This document shows positions 1 to 11,047 of a stretch of DNA of 64,000 nucleotides, piece after piece. Source of the DNA: Copromyces sp. CBS 386.78 (Eukaryota; Ascomycota; Sordariomycetes; Sordariales; Sordariaceae). The stretch is from positions 44,535-108,534 of the forward strand of contig MU839223.1 in assembly GCA_030685235.1 (NCBI GenBank). Direction: 5' to 3'. Under the pieces are notes generated by a model. That model saw only the letters and a program-made list of their open reading frames with translations. It ran no database searches and was not told where the DNA came from. The position numbers were made by a program, and so were the translations under genes. The number at the start of each line of letters is the position of its first letter. The stretch's first letter is position 1.

Positions 1-515
1 CAGGCTTAACAATTATTTTGCGGGCGAAAAGTGCACATTCGGGTGCTGCACTATGAGTTGGGTAGTGCGTGCGGGGCTTTCTATGCGGTCCGCCCGCCAA
101 AAGTACTAACGCACTAACTGGACACGAACTGGGCTAGCTACGATTACTAAGACCAGGGCATTCGTCCCCCACCTTCTTCTTCGACTTTCGGGTATTTAGG
201 TTCAGGACCGGGCACCTCCATGGGATTTTTCCCTTTCTTCCTAAAACCAATCAAAAAGTCAATTTCTCCCCATTGGTTTCAACCACTCTTACAGTACCCT
301 AGTTTTGTGGCTTATGCATGTCGGGAATGAATGACCTGACCGACAAAATCGCTGCCCGACGGAAAGGATCCTCCTACCTTCCCAGAGGCGTTGGTCTACT
401 TTGCCCCTCACAGGTCCTTAAGTTTCGTCGTTGTTGTTCCTCTTTTCAACAACATGACAACATTGATCCCATACATTGTTCAAGTTAAGATCCATTTCCA
501 CTACGGCCCACGACA
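1..515. other. Intergenic leader with a dispersed-repeat copy
   Basis: No gene is seen here. Bases about 148-297 match, in reverse complement, the segment 41569-41724 (listed separately). The rest is the probable promoter and 5' leader of the HET gene that starts at 516. Confidence 0.6.
148..297 (+). repeat. Dispersed repeat, copy 1 (inverted copy at 41569-41724)
   Basis: Starts near GACCAG..GCATTCGTCCCCCACC and ends at TTGGTTTCAACCACTCTTACA. The reverse complement of 41569-41724 reads through the same landmarks with scattered substitutions and small indels. About 150 bp can be aligned by eye. It codes for nothing visible and may be a fragment of an uncharacterised transposon or a duplicated promoter segment. 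Confidence 0.75.
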
Positions 516-2774
516 ATGTTCACCTACAGCCCTCTGAGCCGCGAAAAGCGCGAGACTCGCTTCTTCCGATTCAGTTCCGCCTGCCAGCCGGGCTCCCACC
601 TTATCAGCCTTCAACTTCGCCACGCCTCTCTTGACGATGACGCCCTCCAATATCGTGCGCTGTCATACGTTTGGGGGGATTCGAAGGGTCAAGTCGACAT
701 TGAGGTCAACGGCAAACAATTCTCCGTCGGGGAGAATCTCCATGCATTTCTGCAAATGCTTCAACACCACGACGTGGAATCCTGGCTCTGGGCCGACGCC
801 ATATGCATCCAACAATCCGACGACGATGAAAAGAGTTGGCATGTCCAGAGCATGTGTGACATCTTCAAGAACGCCGAGCTCGTCTATTCCTGGCTGGGTT
901 CTGGTTCCAAGGAAACCGATGTCGCTATGGAGTTCTTCGCAGATTGGGGCCCTCGTGCGGTAAAGCTTGCAGTGATGGAGAAGTTGTGGCCTACAGATTT
1001 CCCCATGGATGACTCATTCATTTTAAGCCACAATGTATCCCTATACTTACAAAGTCTCACACGGTTTTTCCTCCCGGAACCGGTATTTGATAAGGGAGGT
1101 ACGAATGAGGATGGTTCAAGTGAGGCTTGGGAAGGGTGTGATTATGATATGGCAAGGTTCTTCTACGACTTGCTTCATGTTGAAGGGCTGCGCGGGACGC
1201 GTAGTAAATCCGTCTTGAGTGATCTGGAAACCGGTATCGCTCACCTATTGACAAATCAGTACTGGCAACGGATATGGATATTTCAGGAGGTGGCCTTGGC
1301 CCGGGAAGTGCATCTTATGTGCGGAGAAAAGCTCATACCGATTTCTTACTTTGAAGCGGTGCTAGAAGCCCTCTGGAAATTTCGTGCCCCTGGTGGAGCT
1401 CTCACACCGTTCCTGAACGATTGTCCACTACGACGTGGATTTTGTGAGCGGTTCCCTTCCCATCTTTACCCAAACAAAGCTATGCTCACTCGTCAGTTAC
1501 TCTGCCGCGGAACGAAAGTGAGCTTGGGTAGCCTTCTTGTGGCATTCTCCAACCAAACCGAGCGTCCATGGTATCGCGCTACTGACCCACGCGACATTGT
1601 CTACGGTATACTCGGCCTCCTGTCCAACGAGGACCGTCATCCCTTTGGCCATGTCGACTACAAAAACATGACATGGGTTGACCTATTCACTCAAGCCACG
1701 CGATCTTTAATCAAGAGATCTCTTACCACGTGGATGACAGTTACCGGCGATGCACTGTATAACATCGGACGTTGTCTGCCCCGTCCCAGAGACCAACCAA
1801 GCGAGTTACCAAGCTGGGTCCCCGACTGGCGGGATGTAGGTGTAAATGGGCTGCCGCAAGGCTTAAGATCCTTTAGTAGCCCACACCCCGACGCTGGCGA
1901 CACCAAGATGCAACCTTACCATACATATATTGACATCTTTCGACATGAGAATCCGTCGGTCATCCAATTGCCTGGGTATCGCGTTGATTTCGTCACCGAT
2001 GTAATGTCGTATGACTATCAGGCTGAAAATTTCGGTGAAAGGGATCGGCCGAGCAAATGGCTGGCACGCATTCGACAGTTTACAGGGTTGCCAGAGAGCT
2101 CAGAAATAAGGAACTTGGAGGGAGAAGACTACGTCTGGCGCCTGGTCATGGATTGCCACGGCATAAATTTCCTCAGGCGCCTGGTCATGGATTGCCACGG
2201 CTTAAAATTCTTCAGACCGTGGCTGATGGACTCCAGCTGCAAGACAGAAGCTGCTTGCTTTATCCGCAGGCTCATGCGCCAAGACTACCCAGATCCTCAG
2301 ACACTCCCAGACTTTCTGGTTAAGGCCATATATACCTCTGGCAAATCAATCAACCCGGATGATGACACTTCTTGTGGTGCGACTACACTTGCCGACAAGG
2401 AGGCGCAGAAGAGATTCGAATCAGTTGGTTGGGAGTGTGCGCCGGATAGCATCAGCGAAAACGACTTGAGATCTTTCATGGACGCGATAACAAGATTGTT
2501 ATTCCGCCGGGCAAGTTCAAAGAATTCCACGTTGTTTAAGACTCGTAAAGGAATGCTGGGAAGCGGAATCGGGGATATTAGACCAGGAGACATGGTGGTA
2601 ATCCTACGGAACACCCACGCCCCGTTTATCCTGCGTCCACGCCAGCACGACGGGGATGAGCTTGCAGCCAACCGAGAAACCTTCACGTTTGGGGGAGAGG
2701 CATGGGTGGACGGTATTATGTATGGGGAGTTCGTGGATACCGAACCATCTGAGGAGGTCTTTGAGATCTACTGA
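516..2774 (+). CDS. HET-domain (heterokaryon incompatibility) protein
   Basis: Single-exon ORF of 752 residues. The N-terminal third is a HET domain: YRALSYVWGD at about 46-55, then WLWADAICIQQ (89-99), a conserved spacer with DIFKNA, and the YSWLG turn. This is the order seen in fungal HET proteins, which resemble TIR-type signalling domains and trigger cell death when incompatible hyphae fuse. A second conserved block, QRIWIFQEV near 250, and a DPRDIVYGILGL motif near 356 are also typical. A 39-bp direct duplication at 2137-2214 repeats RLVMDCHG in the C-terminal half. HET genes are numerous and polymorphic in Neurospora-type genomes, so no specific het locus is assigned. The start follows a pyrimidine/CAA-rich leader and no intron is needed. 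Confidence 0.9.
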   Translation: MFTYSPLSREKRETRFFRFSSACQPGSHLISLQLRHASLDDDALQYRALSYVWGDSKGQVDIEVNGKQFSVGENLHAFLQMLQHHDVESWLWADAICIQQSDDDEKSWHVQSMCDIFKNAELVYSWLGSGSKETDVAMEFFADWGPRAVKLAVMEKLWPTDFPMDDSFILSHNVSLYLQSLTRFFLPEPVFDKGGTNEDGSSEAWEGCDYDMARFFYDLLHVEGLRGTRSKSVLSDLETGIAHLLTNQYWQRIWIFQEVALAREVHLMCGEKLIPISYFEAVLEALWKFRAPGGALTPFLNDCPLRRGFCERFPSHLYPNKAMLTRQLLCRGTKVSLGSLLVAFSNQTERPWYRATDPRDIVYGILGLLSNEDRHPFGHVDYKNMTWVDLFTQATRSLIKRSLTTWMTVTGDALYNIGRCLPRPRDQPSELPSWVPDWRDVGVNGLPQGLRSFSSPHPDAGDTKMQPYHTYIDIFRHENPSVIQLPGYRVDFVTDVMSYDYQAENFGERDRPSKWLARIRQFTGLPESSEIRNLEGEDYVWRLVMDCHGINFLRRLVMDCHGLKFFRPWLMDSSCKTEAACFIRRLMRQDYPDPQTLPDFLVKAIYTSGKSINPDDDTSCGATTLADKEAQKRFESVGWECAPDSISENDLRSFMDAITRLLFRRASSKNSTLFKTRKGMLGSGIGDIRPGDMVVILRNTHAPFILRPRQHDGDELAANRETFTFGGEAWVDGIMYGEFVDTEPSEEVFEIY
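2137..2214 (+). repeat. 39-bp tandem duplication inside the HET gene
   Basis: Two units of exactly 39 bp, each starting GGCGCCTGGTCATGGATTGC, lie head to tail. The phase is kept, so 13 residues are duplicated (RLVMDCHGINFLR, then RLVMDCHGLKFFR). The units differ at only a few positions, which suggests a recent event. Confidence 0.9.
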
Positions 2775-4551
2775 TTGAACTTGGCATGGTGATTCTTTTC
2801 ATTCCCGCTACATCGTTTCACATTTTGTGAGCAACAGAGATACCATCAAATTGTCCTTTATGCTCGTGCCTTGACGGCTTCAATACGACAAACAATGGAA
2901 CAGAACTGGGAGTTGCGAACGACCCATGGCAGAAAATGCCCGGTTAACGGAAAGAACCAAGTGAGTCGTCGTTGTGTTGAGGCAGCCGTCTCCACGACAT
3001 CATGAGATACCCTGTATTTTCCGTTAATTTCATGACTCAAAAGCAGACTGAGCGGAGCCGAAGTCTCCGGGAAGTCACGATGAAGGGTATCACGTGCCTG
3101 CCGCATCTACAGTTCTACACCACATGGAAGCAGGTATCTGCCTACATGACATCCATCATGCCTGCCACTTCCAATTTGCCCCATGTCGACTGCACCTGCA
3201 TTTTCAAGACTGAACCTTCCCTCTTCGCGTTTCACTTCGACTTCGTTCCTTCTCCCCATTTCGTCGTCTTTTCTTCCGTGTCTTTCCATCCAACTTCCGT
3301 TCACTAACAGCAGTCAATTTGACTCCGAGACTCCTTCCACATCCGAATACCAACTGAACCGAAAGACTCGAAATACAAGGTTTGAGACGGTCAGGCAAGG
3401 CGTAAACACATCTGACACAGTACATTTCTTGATGGAGGAGACAAGTTATCATCGTGGTGACAAAGGCCATAACCCCCCGACAACCTCCAAATACTTTACA
3501 CAACGCACCTAATACCTATTTCCTGCTAACATGCCTAAGTGCCGCAGTTGGGTCGGTGATGACTATCTCTAGGCGGTACAGGCATCATCAATCCTTTTGG
3601 CCGTCTTTCGGCCTCTTCGGTATTCGTTCTGTCATCTCTACCAACGGTACCATCTCGTTATCTCCCAACAGGTGAGCTCCTGGTTATTCGCATCGATTAC
3701 TGCCTTCTTTTCTAGAAAAAAAAAGGAAAAAGGTGATCTCTCATCCATCACCTATCAGCGGCGCCAGATAACCAGACCAGGCCATCTTCTCTGTACCTAA
3801 TCAGCCTGTGAGGCTTTATCTTGAATGATGGTCCTTTTGCCCCAGCTCGTTGGTGCCCGGACTTCTTCCGCTGCTTTCCTCCTCCCATAAAACCTCAAGT
3901 GCATATCACAGATTTGCAGGTAATGGTTATGACCTGGTAGGACGAGTGCAGGGGTGTGAAAAAAGTCTGAAATGAAGCCTTGGGGAAAAAGTTGATGTGA
4001 GTGCAATTGGACAGTGATGCTCGTTCTACCTCTATCTACCTAGGGGTAAATCTGTTGGTCATGACTGCCCGGTGAATTCCCAAGTCTACATCATCTCCGC
4101 CTTCTTCGCTGTTATTTCTCTTCTCTTTTCCTTCCATCGCTATACAGACCCAGAGAGCCGGATGTGTCTTGTGAACACAAAAAACAAAAAAGAAGAAGAG
4201 TTCGCTCGCTTAGTACCCTATCCAGTCAAAGACTCTCATATTCGCTTGAAAGATTCACAACCCCATCCGTCGCTGTAAGCATCCATTCAAACAAACGCAA
4301 CTCCCCCTCCTTCTGCGAGCCGACCGACTTCACGAGCCACAACACTGTAACTTTTCAGGACTCGGGAAGGCCGTAGGACACCTCTCCATCAAGCTCCATG
4401 GGCTCTCCACAAGAAACCACAGCCGTGTCGGCCTGTAGCACAACTTCATCCCCAGAGTGGCTCCAAGTTACCAAGCGCTCCGCATCCAAAGTTTCCGGGG
4501 CCTTCTCCTCTGATGAAATTTGCAGCAGCTGTGTAGTCTCCGTGCTCTCTC
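2775..4551. other. Intergenic region without a convincing gene
   Basis: About 1.8 kb with only short, mutually overlapping frames that show no domain features. CT-rich tracts near 3230-3300 and 4080-4140 look like fungal promoter or leader sequence. Nothing further is supported. Confidence 0.5.
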
Positions 4552-5837
4552 TCAGTGAATCACACTGGTCGTAGGAGATTCCACTGGCGCAGAACTGTCC
4601 GAGGAACCGTTCGAAGAAGGAGGAGGACTTGCCAGGTAAGTTGATGGAGGAGACGGAAAAATCTCGTCAGGATCAACATTATGCTCAGCTGTTTGTGCCA
4701 CCTCGTCTTTCCAGGCCTCAAGCCTTTCGAGGTAGACGGGCCACCTTTTTACGAAGGCGTGGGGATCATCGGTGGGATCTTGAGGCAATTCAGTGACGGC
4801 CGTGGCGTATCGGGGAATAAGGGGCCCCTGGTAGTCAGAAGTGAGAGCGGCCGAGTTGGCGGGACCAAAGGGCATGGCGACGCTTCCTCGTGGAGATGCT
4901 TTCATCTGTTCATGTTTTGGTACTGGATTTTTGCATATGTTCCATATTTGGGATCTATTAGCAAACGTGTACCAGTGCATGGCATCTGGGCTGCGAACTA
5001 AACAGGGCATTGTGCCTTGTTAGTAGGCTTCAATGTAACGAGCAAATGCGTAGACTTACCCAAGTCCAAATCGCGGTTCGTTGTTAGGATGTGCGAGCTT
5101 TGGCCTCCGTCCTCCAGTCCTTGTATGGCGCCAAGGGCAGTAAGCTTGAACATGGGACCGCAGATAGCCAGGCCAACAGCCATCCTATCGTCCACTTTAC
5201 ACCATAACTCAACTTGAAAGAAATGTTGCAGCCCGGGCTTCCCGCCCATGTTAGCGGAACCAAGCTGCGGTAGTTCTAAGAGCTTCTTTGGCCAAAAAGC
5301 TGCCATTCTCCTCGTCCCTGGTGGTCCCATACTTCGTTCAATGAGCACAATCGCCCCCTCGAAGGATTCCCTCTTCTTGTCCTTGGCGCCGCACCCATTC
5401 TCCTCCTCTTCTTCCTCATTGTCTGAATTGTATGGTTCTTGGTCACCGGCGACGACGAGTCTGAGGACGCAAGAAAGGCGTTCAGGAACGATCTGGCTGG
5501 GGACGTCGAAAAGTAGGAGAATGGTGGGGCCGTTTTGGTGGCTGTAGTCCTACTCCTTCAGCTCATGCTTTGGGTAGCACCCGAATTTAGCTGTCTGGGC
5601 CACCATTTGTGGGTCAAAGGGAGGGTCACAATCGAAGTCAGTGGCGTATTCGTAGGCACTCCGCGGCTTTATATACATGTAGATCGCACGCTTGCGGACA
5701 TGGTGTCGAGCTTGAGAGGCCAAAGGCGCGGATGATGATATGTCCAGGTCATCTTCGGGCTCGGCATGGGACGACTCCGGGGGTGATGACATGGTTGATC
5801 GTGGACAGGTAGATATCTGACATTCTTTGTTAGGCAT
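4552..5837 (-). pseudogene. Unrecognised protein; frame broken by an in-frame TAG
   Basis: On the minus strand one frame runs from ATG at 5837 (or the in-frame ATG at 5792, MSSPPESS) to a GTAAGT donor at 5059. An intron of 62 nt (4998-5059) has a CTAAC branch site. A second exon, 4997-4552, begins VRSPDAMHWYTF. From 5792 the coding length is 1179 nt, a multiple of three (392 residues counting the stop). The only defect is TAG at 5550-5552, with good-looking protein on both sides (KHELKE, stop, DYSHQNGPTILLLFDVP). The protein has an acidic serine-rich N-terminus, a poly-Glu patch and a proline/serine-rich C-terminus; I do not recognise its family. The stop may be a strain-specific nonsense mutation, a sequencing error, readthrough, or lie in a 54-nt in-frame intron with a weak GTGGCC donor. 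Confidence 0.6.
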
Positions 5838-6357
5838 TTTTGCTGCGGGTCGTGTCCAACAAAAAAAGGATATTGGAAAAAAGGATGTTGTTAATGTTCG
5901 ATGGGTAATGGGGAGGAGACGGAATTTGTTGATGAAAGAATGGAAAGGAAGGCCCTCGAGGGACTTTGGGCTGCTTGGAAACGAAACAAAAGCCAGATGT
6001 TGCGAAATCGCAAAGAAGTGCGGCGGATGCAGTTTCCATAAAAAATGTCAGTGCTGTTTGGTAAGCAGATGGAAGTACCTTAGGAGGACTCGGACGGAAA
6101 TGGCGAGAGAAGGAAAGAAGGAAGGAACCTGAAGGATTGGCCAGAGAAGGGGCGGAAGATGAGTTCGCTCCTTCTCCAAGAACTTGCAGCTTCACCTTCC
6201 ATATTCACTGCATGCCTGTCTGCCGTTACTTCCCACGAAGCGTTCAGGTGATCCATCACACTCTCTCCCGTCATCGGTCATCACACAACGTCGCCGACTC
6301 CACGGGACCAAGGGTGGCAGGTACCATTGCCCGTCATGTTGCCAGTCGCCTCCCCCA
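5838..6357. other. Intergenic, no gene seen
   Basis: About 520 bp between the 5' end of the 4.5-5.8 kb gene and the 3' end of the prenyltransferase. It should hold the former's promoter and the latter's 3' UTR. No further structure was found. Confidence 0.5.
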
Positions 6358-7960
6358 TCATCTTGCTCCCCGCACCCCCAAGTCATACGCCTCCTGCAAC
6401 CTAGGCGCCAAATAAACCGTCATGTACGGCCCCGTCCGATCCGAATAGGAAAACGACACCCAAGTGTGCGTCCCTGGCGCCTTGTTGAAATCGACATGCG
6501 GACTGTTTTCCTCGTCAGTTAGCAACCACTTTCCTCACCCCCAACTTCCCAATCAAGGCATGAAGTACTCACAAAGCCTCCCTCATCGCCTCCCCATACC
6601 CCCCCTTCCCCAACTCAGCTCCCCATCCAAACCCCGTCCACACCTCCTCCAGCGCATCAACCACCGCTTCCTCCGTCTCAAAGAAGTGCATCAGCGGCAA
6701 ATAAACCTTGACCTCGGGCTCCTCTTTCCCCGGCCGCATCTCATAGCTGGTAAACCCCATCCAGTAGCTACCTGTATTTCCCTCGGTCGCATACATGTAC
6801 CGACAAGGCTTGCTCACATCTTCCGTCGCTTCGCTCACCGGTGACCGCGTGCGGTCTCCACGCAACAGGTGGTAAATACTTTTCAGAATCTCCACACCGC
6901 GCAACGTTTCAGAAGAGGTCAACCGCCCACCGAGCGTCATGGCGTCGCGCATCACGCTAAAGGCGTTGCTGGGCACGAGGGTGTACAGTTTCACTCGCGC
7001 CGCGGCCGCGCCTTGGTCGGAGTCCAGATCGGGGGAGATGGCGTCGATGCCGAAGCAGGAGGGTGTCATGATTGACGATCTGGAAGCCACGTAGCGATCG
7101 ACGAGGTCGATCGCGGGTTTCAGGTCTTGTGCACGGGTGCGGATCGCGCGCAGTGCGGAAAAGAGAACGTGATGTGCTGATCGTCCGGTGACCATGCTCT
7201 TCGGACCAGCGAAGAAATAAGGTTTTAACACCCTTTTGTCTCCCAAGCAGCCGATGGCAATGGCCGCGTGTTCGGGCGGTAGTTGATTGCCCGGGACACA
7301 TGCAAGCTTCGACCGAAGAAGTGTCTGCTCAGACGCGGTCAGGTACATATGCTCTTGAACCTCGTCGTACCAGGTTAGATCCGCTTTTGTCTCGCCACGT
7401 CCGTGACACTCCCCCGCTAACAAGGGGAATAACGTCCTGTAACGCTCTTGATTCGTCGGGTCTTCTTGGCTTGTTCCAGTGGCGGGTATCGGCTCGAAAC
7501 TAAATCTCAGCGTGCCCTTCACTTTCGGCGAGCTGGAGCTGGAGCCGGCGGGAGCGGAGCAAAAGTTCCAGGTTGGTCGGTAGGGCGAGCCTTCGTAGTT
7601 CAAGGGGGAGCGGAGGCGGTAGGAGGAGGAAGGGCGGGGGCCGAGGTTGGGGATGACGTTGTTGCGGAACCAGGAGAGGTGGACGGATTGTTGCGTGGGC
7701 GTGTAGTGCCGGAGGAGGGAGGTGAGGGAGGGAGAACAGGCGGCCCACCAGTAGTGGTGGTTGGGGTTTGTGTCGTCATAGTGGTGGGAAATGCGAGGCT
7801 CGCTGGTGGACGAGTTATTGCGGGCTTGGATTGGGATCCGGGTGTTTATTGATGATGATGGGGCTGGTAGACATGCTGGCCGCCGTAGTGTCAGGGGACT
7901 GAGGCGAATGGTTCGGTGAGAGGCAAGCTGTCTCATTGTCGGGGTTTTTCGGAGGAACAA
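6358..7960 (-). CDS. DMATS-type aromatic prenyltransferase
   Basis: Exon 1 is 7960-6573. A 70-nt intron (6503-6572, donor GTGAGT, branch GCTAAC) leads to exon 2, 6502-6358; total 510 residues. The sequence fits the fungal dimethylallyltryptophan synthase family, soluble ABBA-fold enzymes that prenylate indoles or other aromatics with an allyl diphosphate. Visible family features are the early WW...LLRHY segment (about 69-85), WFRNNVIPNLGP, FSFEPIP (a basic or acidic substrate-facing strand), RVKLYTLVPSN, KVYLPLMHF and the C-terminal HTWVSFSYS..GPYMTVYLAPR block contributed by exon 2. An Arg-rich, Ser-rich extension of about 65 residues precedes the usual start and resembles a mitochondrial presequence, which is unusual for the family. 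A later start is possible, although WW then lies close to it. No NRPS or PKS is nearby, so the substrate is unknown. Confidence 0.88.
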
Positions 7961-8257
7961 TGAAGAGAAAATTCACTCCATATGGAAAATATGTTATGGA
8001 CGGCACGTTTGGTGGATGAAAAGGAGATGTACAAAAAGATGCAAGAAGCGATTTTGGGATGGAAAAGGAAAAAGATTGAGAGGACGTTGGAATAAACACG
8101 TGGATCCGAACGATGACAGTTCCGCTTCCGTGCATGGCCCGACCAGGGGGTATCCCCACCTGAAGGGCGATCGGCCATCATCAGGCGCCCAAAGTCCATG
8201 TGTTGACGATAATCATTGTCCAAAGCATTGATAAAAACCCATCATCACTTAGCTACC

Positions 8258-9149
8258 TCATTCATCATCACCATCCCCCTTCTTCGGCTTCACAAGCTCC
8301 TTCACAGCCTCATACGCCTCCCTCCTCCTCTCCTCATTCCCCTCCACCCTCCACTCCTCCAAATACCGCGGCACTTTGTCGACCCTATTATACCCGCCGG
8401 CCACGGGCTCCCCAAACTGTATCCAAGCCGGCACCACGCCTACCCAGGCTTTCTGTCTCAATTCCTCATCATTCATATCCGCCCTCTCATCATGCGGCTC
8501 CCCACTTCTAATCTTTGCACTCCCCGCCTTGATCTTGACCCTTAGTATACTCGTGCTCTGCATCTCGGCGTTATTTGGCGGGGTGCGCGTGTTTTGATAC
8601 CGCTGCGGCACGACGCTGTTGGTGACTAGCTCCATTGCCCACAGCTTTTCGGCGGGGTCGACGACGGGAGTGGCATGGCCGAAGAGGATGGCTGAGCGGT
8701 AGTTGTACGAGTGCGAGTTGGGGGTTAGGGAGAGGACGTAGCCGTCTAGGAGGGTGGCGGTTAGGGTTAGGGGGATGCCTTCTTCTTCGCCCTCTTCGCC
8801 CCCCGAGGGAGATGGAGAAGTTCGAGCCAAGTTCATGAGGCGCGAGGAGACGTAGCCGTGGAGGTACAAGTCTAGCACGTGGCCTAGGTCGGCAGAGGGA
8901 CGCGAAAAGGAACCCATTTGGCCGATCATGGGGAGGACGGCGGGGAAGGGGGAGGTGGAGTCTTGAAAGGCGACATTGATGAAGGGGGAGGAGTTGATGA
9001 TGCCGTGGATGGTTTCGAGGGAGTAGCGGGCTGAGAATTGGGTTAGTGTCTTTCAATTGACTATGGGGATGAGTGTGCTGACCTCTGTCATTGAGTCGCT
9101 TGACCGTGCTGTACGGCTGTTTGGGGTATTCGAGTTCGTGAGAAGGCAT
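8258..9149 (-). CDS. Pyridoxamine 5'-phosphate oxidase-like flavin-binding protein
   Basis: Exon 1 (9149-9083) encodes MPSHELEYPKQPYSTVKRLNDR. A 52-nt intron (9031-9082, branch CTAAC) joins it to exon 2 (9030-8258), giving 279 residues. The N-terminal pattern (YPKQPYSTVKRLNDRARYSLETIHGIINSSPFINVAF) and the internal DLYLHGYVSSRLMN match the FMN-binding split-barrel proteins often annotated as flavin-nucleotide-binding proteins (Pyridox_ox_2). WVGVVPAWIQFGEP near the C-terminus is also characteristic. Family members bind FMN, but the substrate is mostly unknown. A glycine/glutamate insert (SGGEEGEEEG) interrupts the barrel. It lies upstream of the prenyltransferase on the same strand, about 300 bp away, but linkage in function is not shown. 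Confidence 0.8.
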
Positions 9150-11047
9150 TTTGGCGGGTGAGGTCACGACAGATGTTGTATTGATGGGCCACTGTTGTAT
9201 TTGAGTATCTTTATATTTGGAAATGAAAATAGTAAAGAGGTATGACACATTCATCGGGTGACTTATAGAAAAAGGGTATGTGTGATGCGACGAGAAGGAA
9301 AGCGTGAGGACATGATCAACCCGAAATGGAAAGTGGTGATAAGCAAAGGAGCGGGGAGATGAGGAGTAACGCCAGCGGCCCGAACGTGTGCCCGGCTTGA
9401 CTCGGCTTCGGGGGTGACTGAACAAGACGGCAGTGCTATGTACCGCAGACGCGCCCTTTGAATGACATTCACACCAAGATGAAGTATTGCTGGCGACAAC
9501 AACTCGATGCCATCCCCAAATATTTCACCATGGCCGGGTATTCTTGCACTTGGCGCTCTGGAGTATACAAGAAGTCCATATCGATACATCTTTATAACAT
9601 GATGCTAAGGCCGAAGAACCGGATGACGGAAACAAGCAACTTCCAAGATGAAAGGACTAGCGTGTTTGGTGATGGAGAGTCACTTATACCTTCCATTGTG
9701 AGGCGCTCGCTGATGGTGAACGGAAAGGAAAAGAGGGGGGGGGGGGCCGACCCCACCACAACGCTCCAATTATCCAGGGAATATCACCCTCTCATTGGCC
9801 AGCGCACGGTTCCCTTCAATCGTCCCTTTTGCCGAGTCAATTCGTCTCTTCTTCCCTTCCTTTGTCATCTTCACCGTCGTTCGCGAGTCGCGACTGAAGC
9901 TCAACGTCGTCCTATCGTCACCACACTTGAGATGCGAGGAGAGGCTGTCGCTGCGATTCGATCACATCGTCCATTCTTGTGCTTTTCTTTGGATCTTGCC
10001 GAGCTCAATCGACAACCACCATGTCCCGGCCTCGGATATCGCGACGTCGCTCCAGTCTTCACGTCATCTCCCCTGGCCTGGAGAATTGAAAGTATCCCGA
10101 CAGTCGCACTTCAGATGGATACAAACAATGTCCTCGGAAATGCTGCCGAGATGGCGACAATGCTACACTCGGACGATTTAAGGTCATGGCCATGGGCGAA
10201 ATACAAAGTTCACGGTGGTCTTGCGGCCTGAATCATGGACCACCCCGCCGATGCTTACCTTTATCGCCACTGCCACCATCGAGGACGGCCACAAAACACT
10301 CAACCCAGTACTTCCAAGATGGACAGGAATCTTCTTTCCAGATGAAAGAATGAAGCAGCCGCACCAAGATTTATCAGGGTTCAGTCCCGGCGGTCCAGAT
10401 CCAGACCCCTTCCCTTGCAAGTGCCAGAGCGCAATGGAACGTCTTCGGTTTCAGCTGAAACGCGTCCAAGGGGCATAAGGAGGCATCACCACTTCTCTAT
10501 CATTGTCAGCCTCGCCTCCTCAGCCAATCCCCACCCACGCCTTGTCCCGCCATCAAGAACAATACGCCACTTCTGGTGCATGACCCTGCACCGCTCCTGT
10601 TTGAGTTATCCCCAGCCGACCAACTCGAACACCACATTCTCTCGGGTCACGATACTCAACATACTCAAGTCGGGGGCTTGTTTCCTCGATAGTAACCAGT
10701 CCTTGGCAGCCGCCCCAACACTGCTTCGTTGGTAGTCAGTCTGATACACACTCCCGCGGCTGGTTGGCCCTTTGTTCTACTCTTCTTTCTTTCTCTCTCC
10801 TTCTTCTCTGTCCATCTTGCTTTGGCAACTCTGTACATCGGTTGAACCCCCCAAGCATGTCATTGCCGCTATTCTCAACTTCATCTTCAACAACATAGTG
10901 ACGCAGGGCCCGTCGATATGATACATTCTTTTTGACTACTTCTTTTCCCGGATAGCGTGTTATTCTTCTCTTTATGTTGTGATACCCCCATTGACTGGGC
11001 TTCCCTTCTTTCTGTCTGCCGACTGACCATATCCACTCTTGAACACC
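9150..11047. other. Long intergenic or leader region
   Basis: About 1.9 kb with no credible gene. It contains a G tract near 9737-9746 and long CT-rich stretches (10770-10810) leading to the ATG at 11048. A frame open from 9458 to 10231 has no recognisable domain and low-complexity composition. The region probably holds the promoter and a long, possibly spliced, 5' UTR of the large membrane protein. Confidence 0.5.

Noticed and set aside
8758..8773. Telomere-like GGTTAGGGTTAGGG
   Set aside because: It lies inside the oxidase-like gene, coding for Leu-Thr-Leu-Thr on the minus strand, and has only two units. Chance codon use is enough.
9737..9746. Poly-G tract
   Set aside because: Too short and isolated to interpret; could also be a sequencing artefact.
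9458..10231. 257-residue plus-strand ORF
   Set aside because: No domain, low-complexity composition, several competing frames and a position just upstream of a large gene. It reads as leader or promoter DNA.
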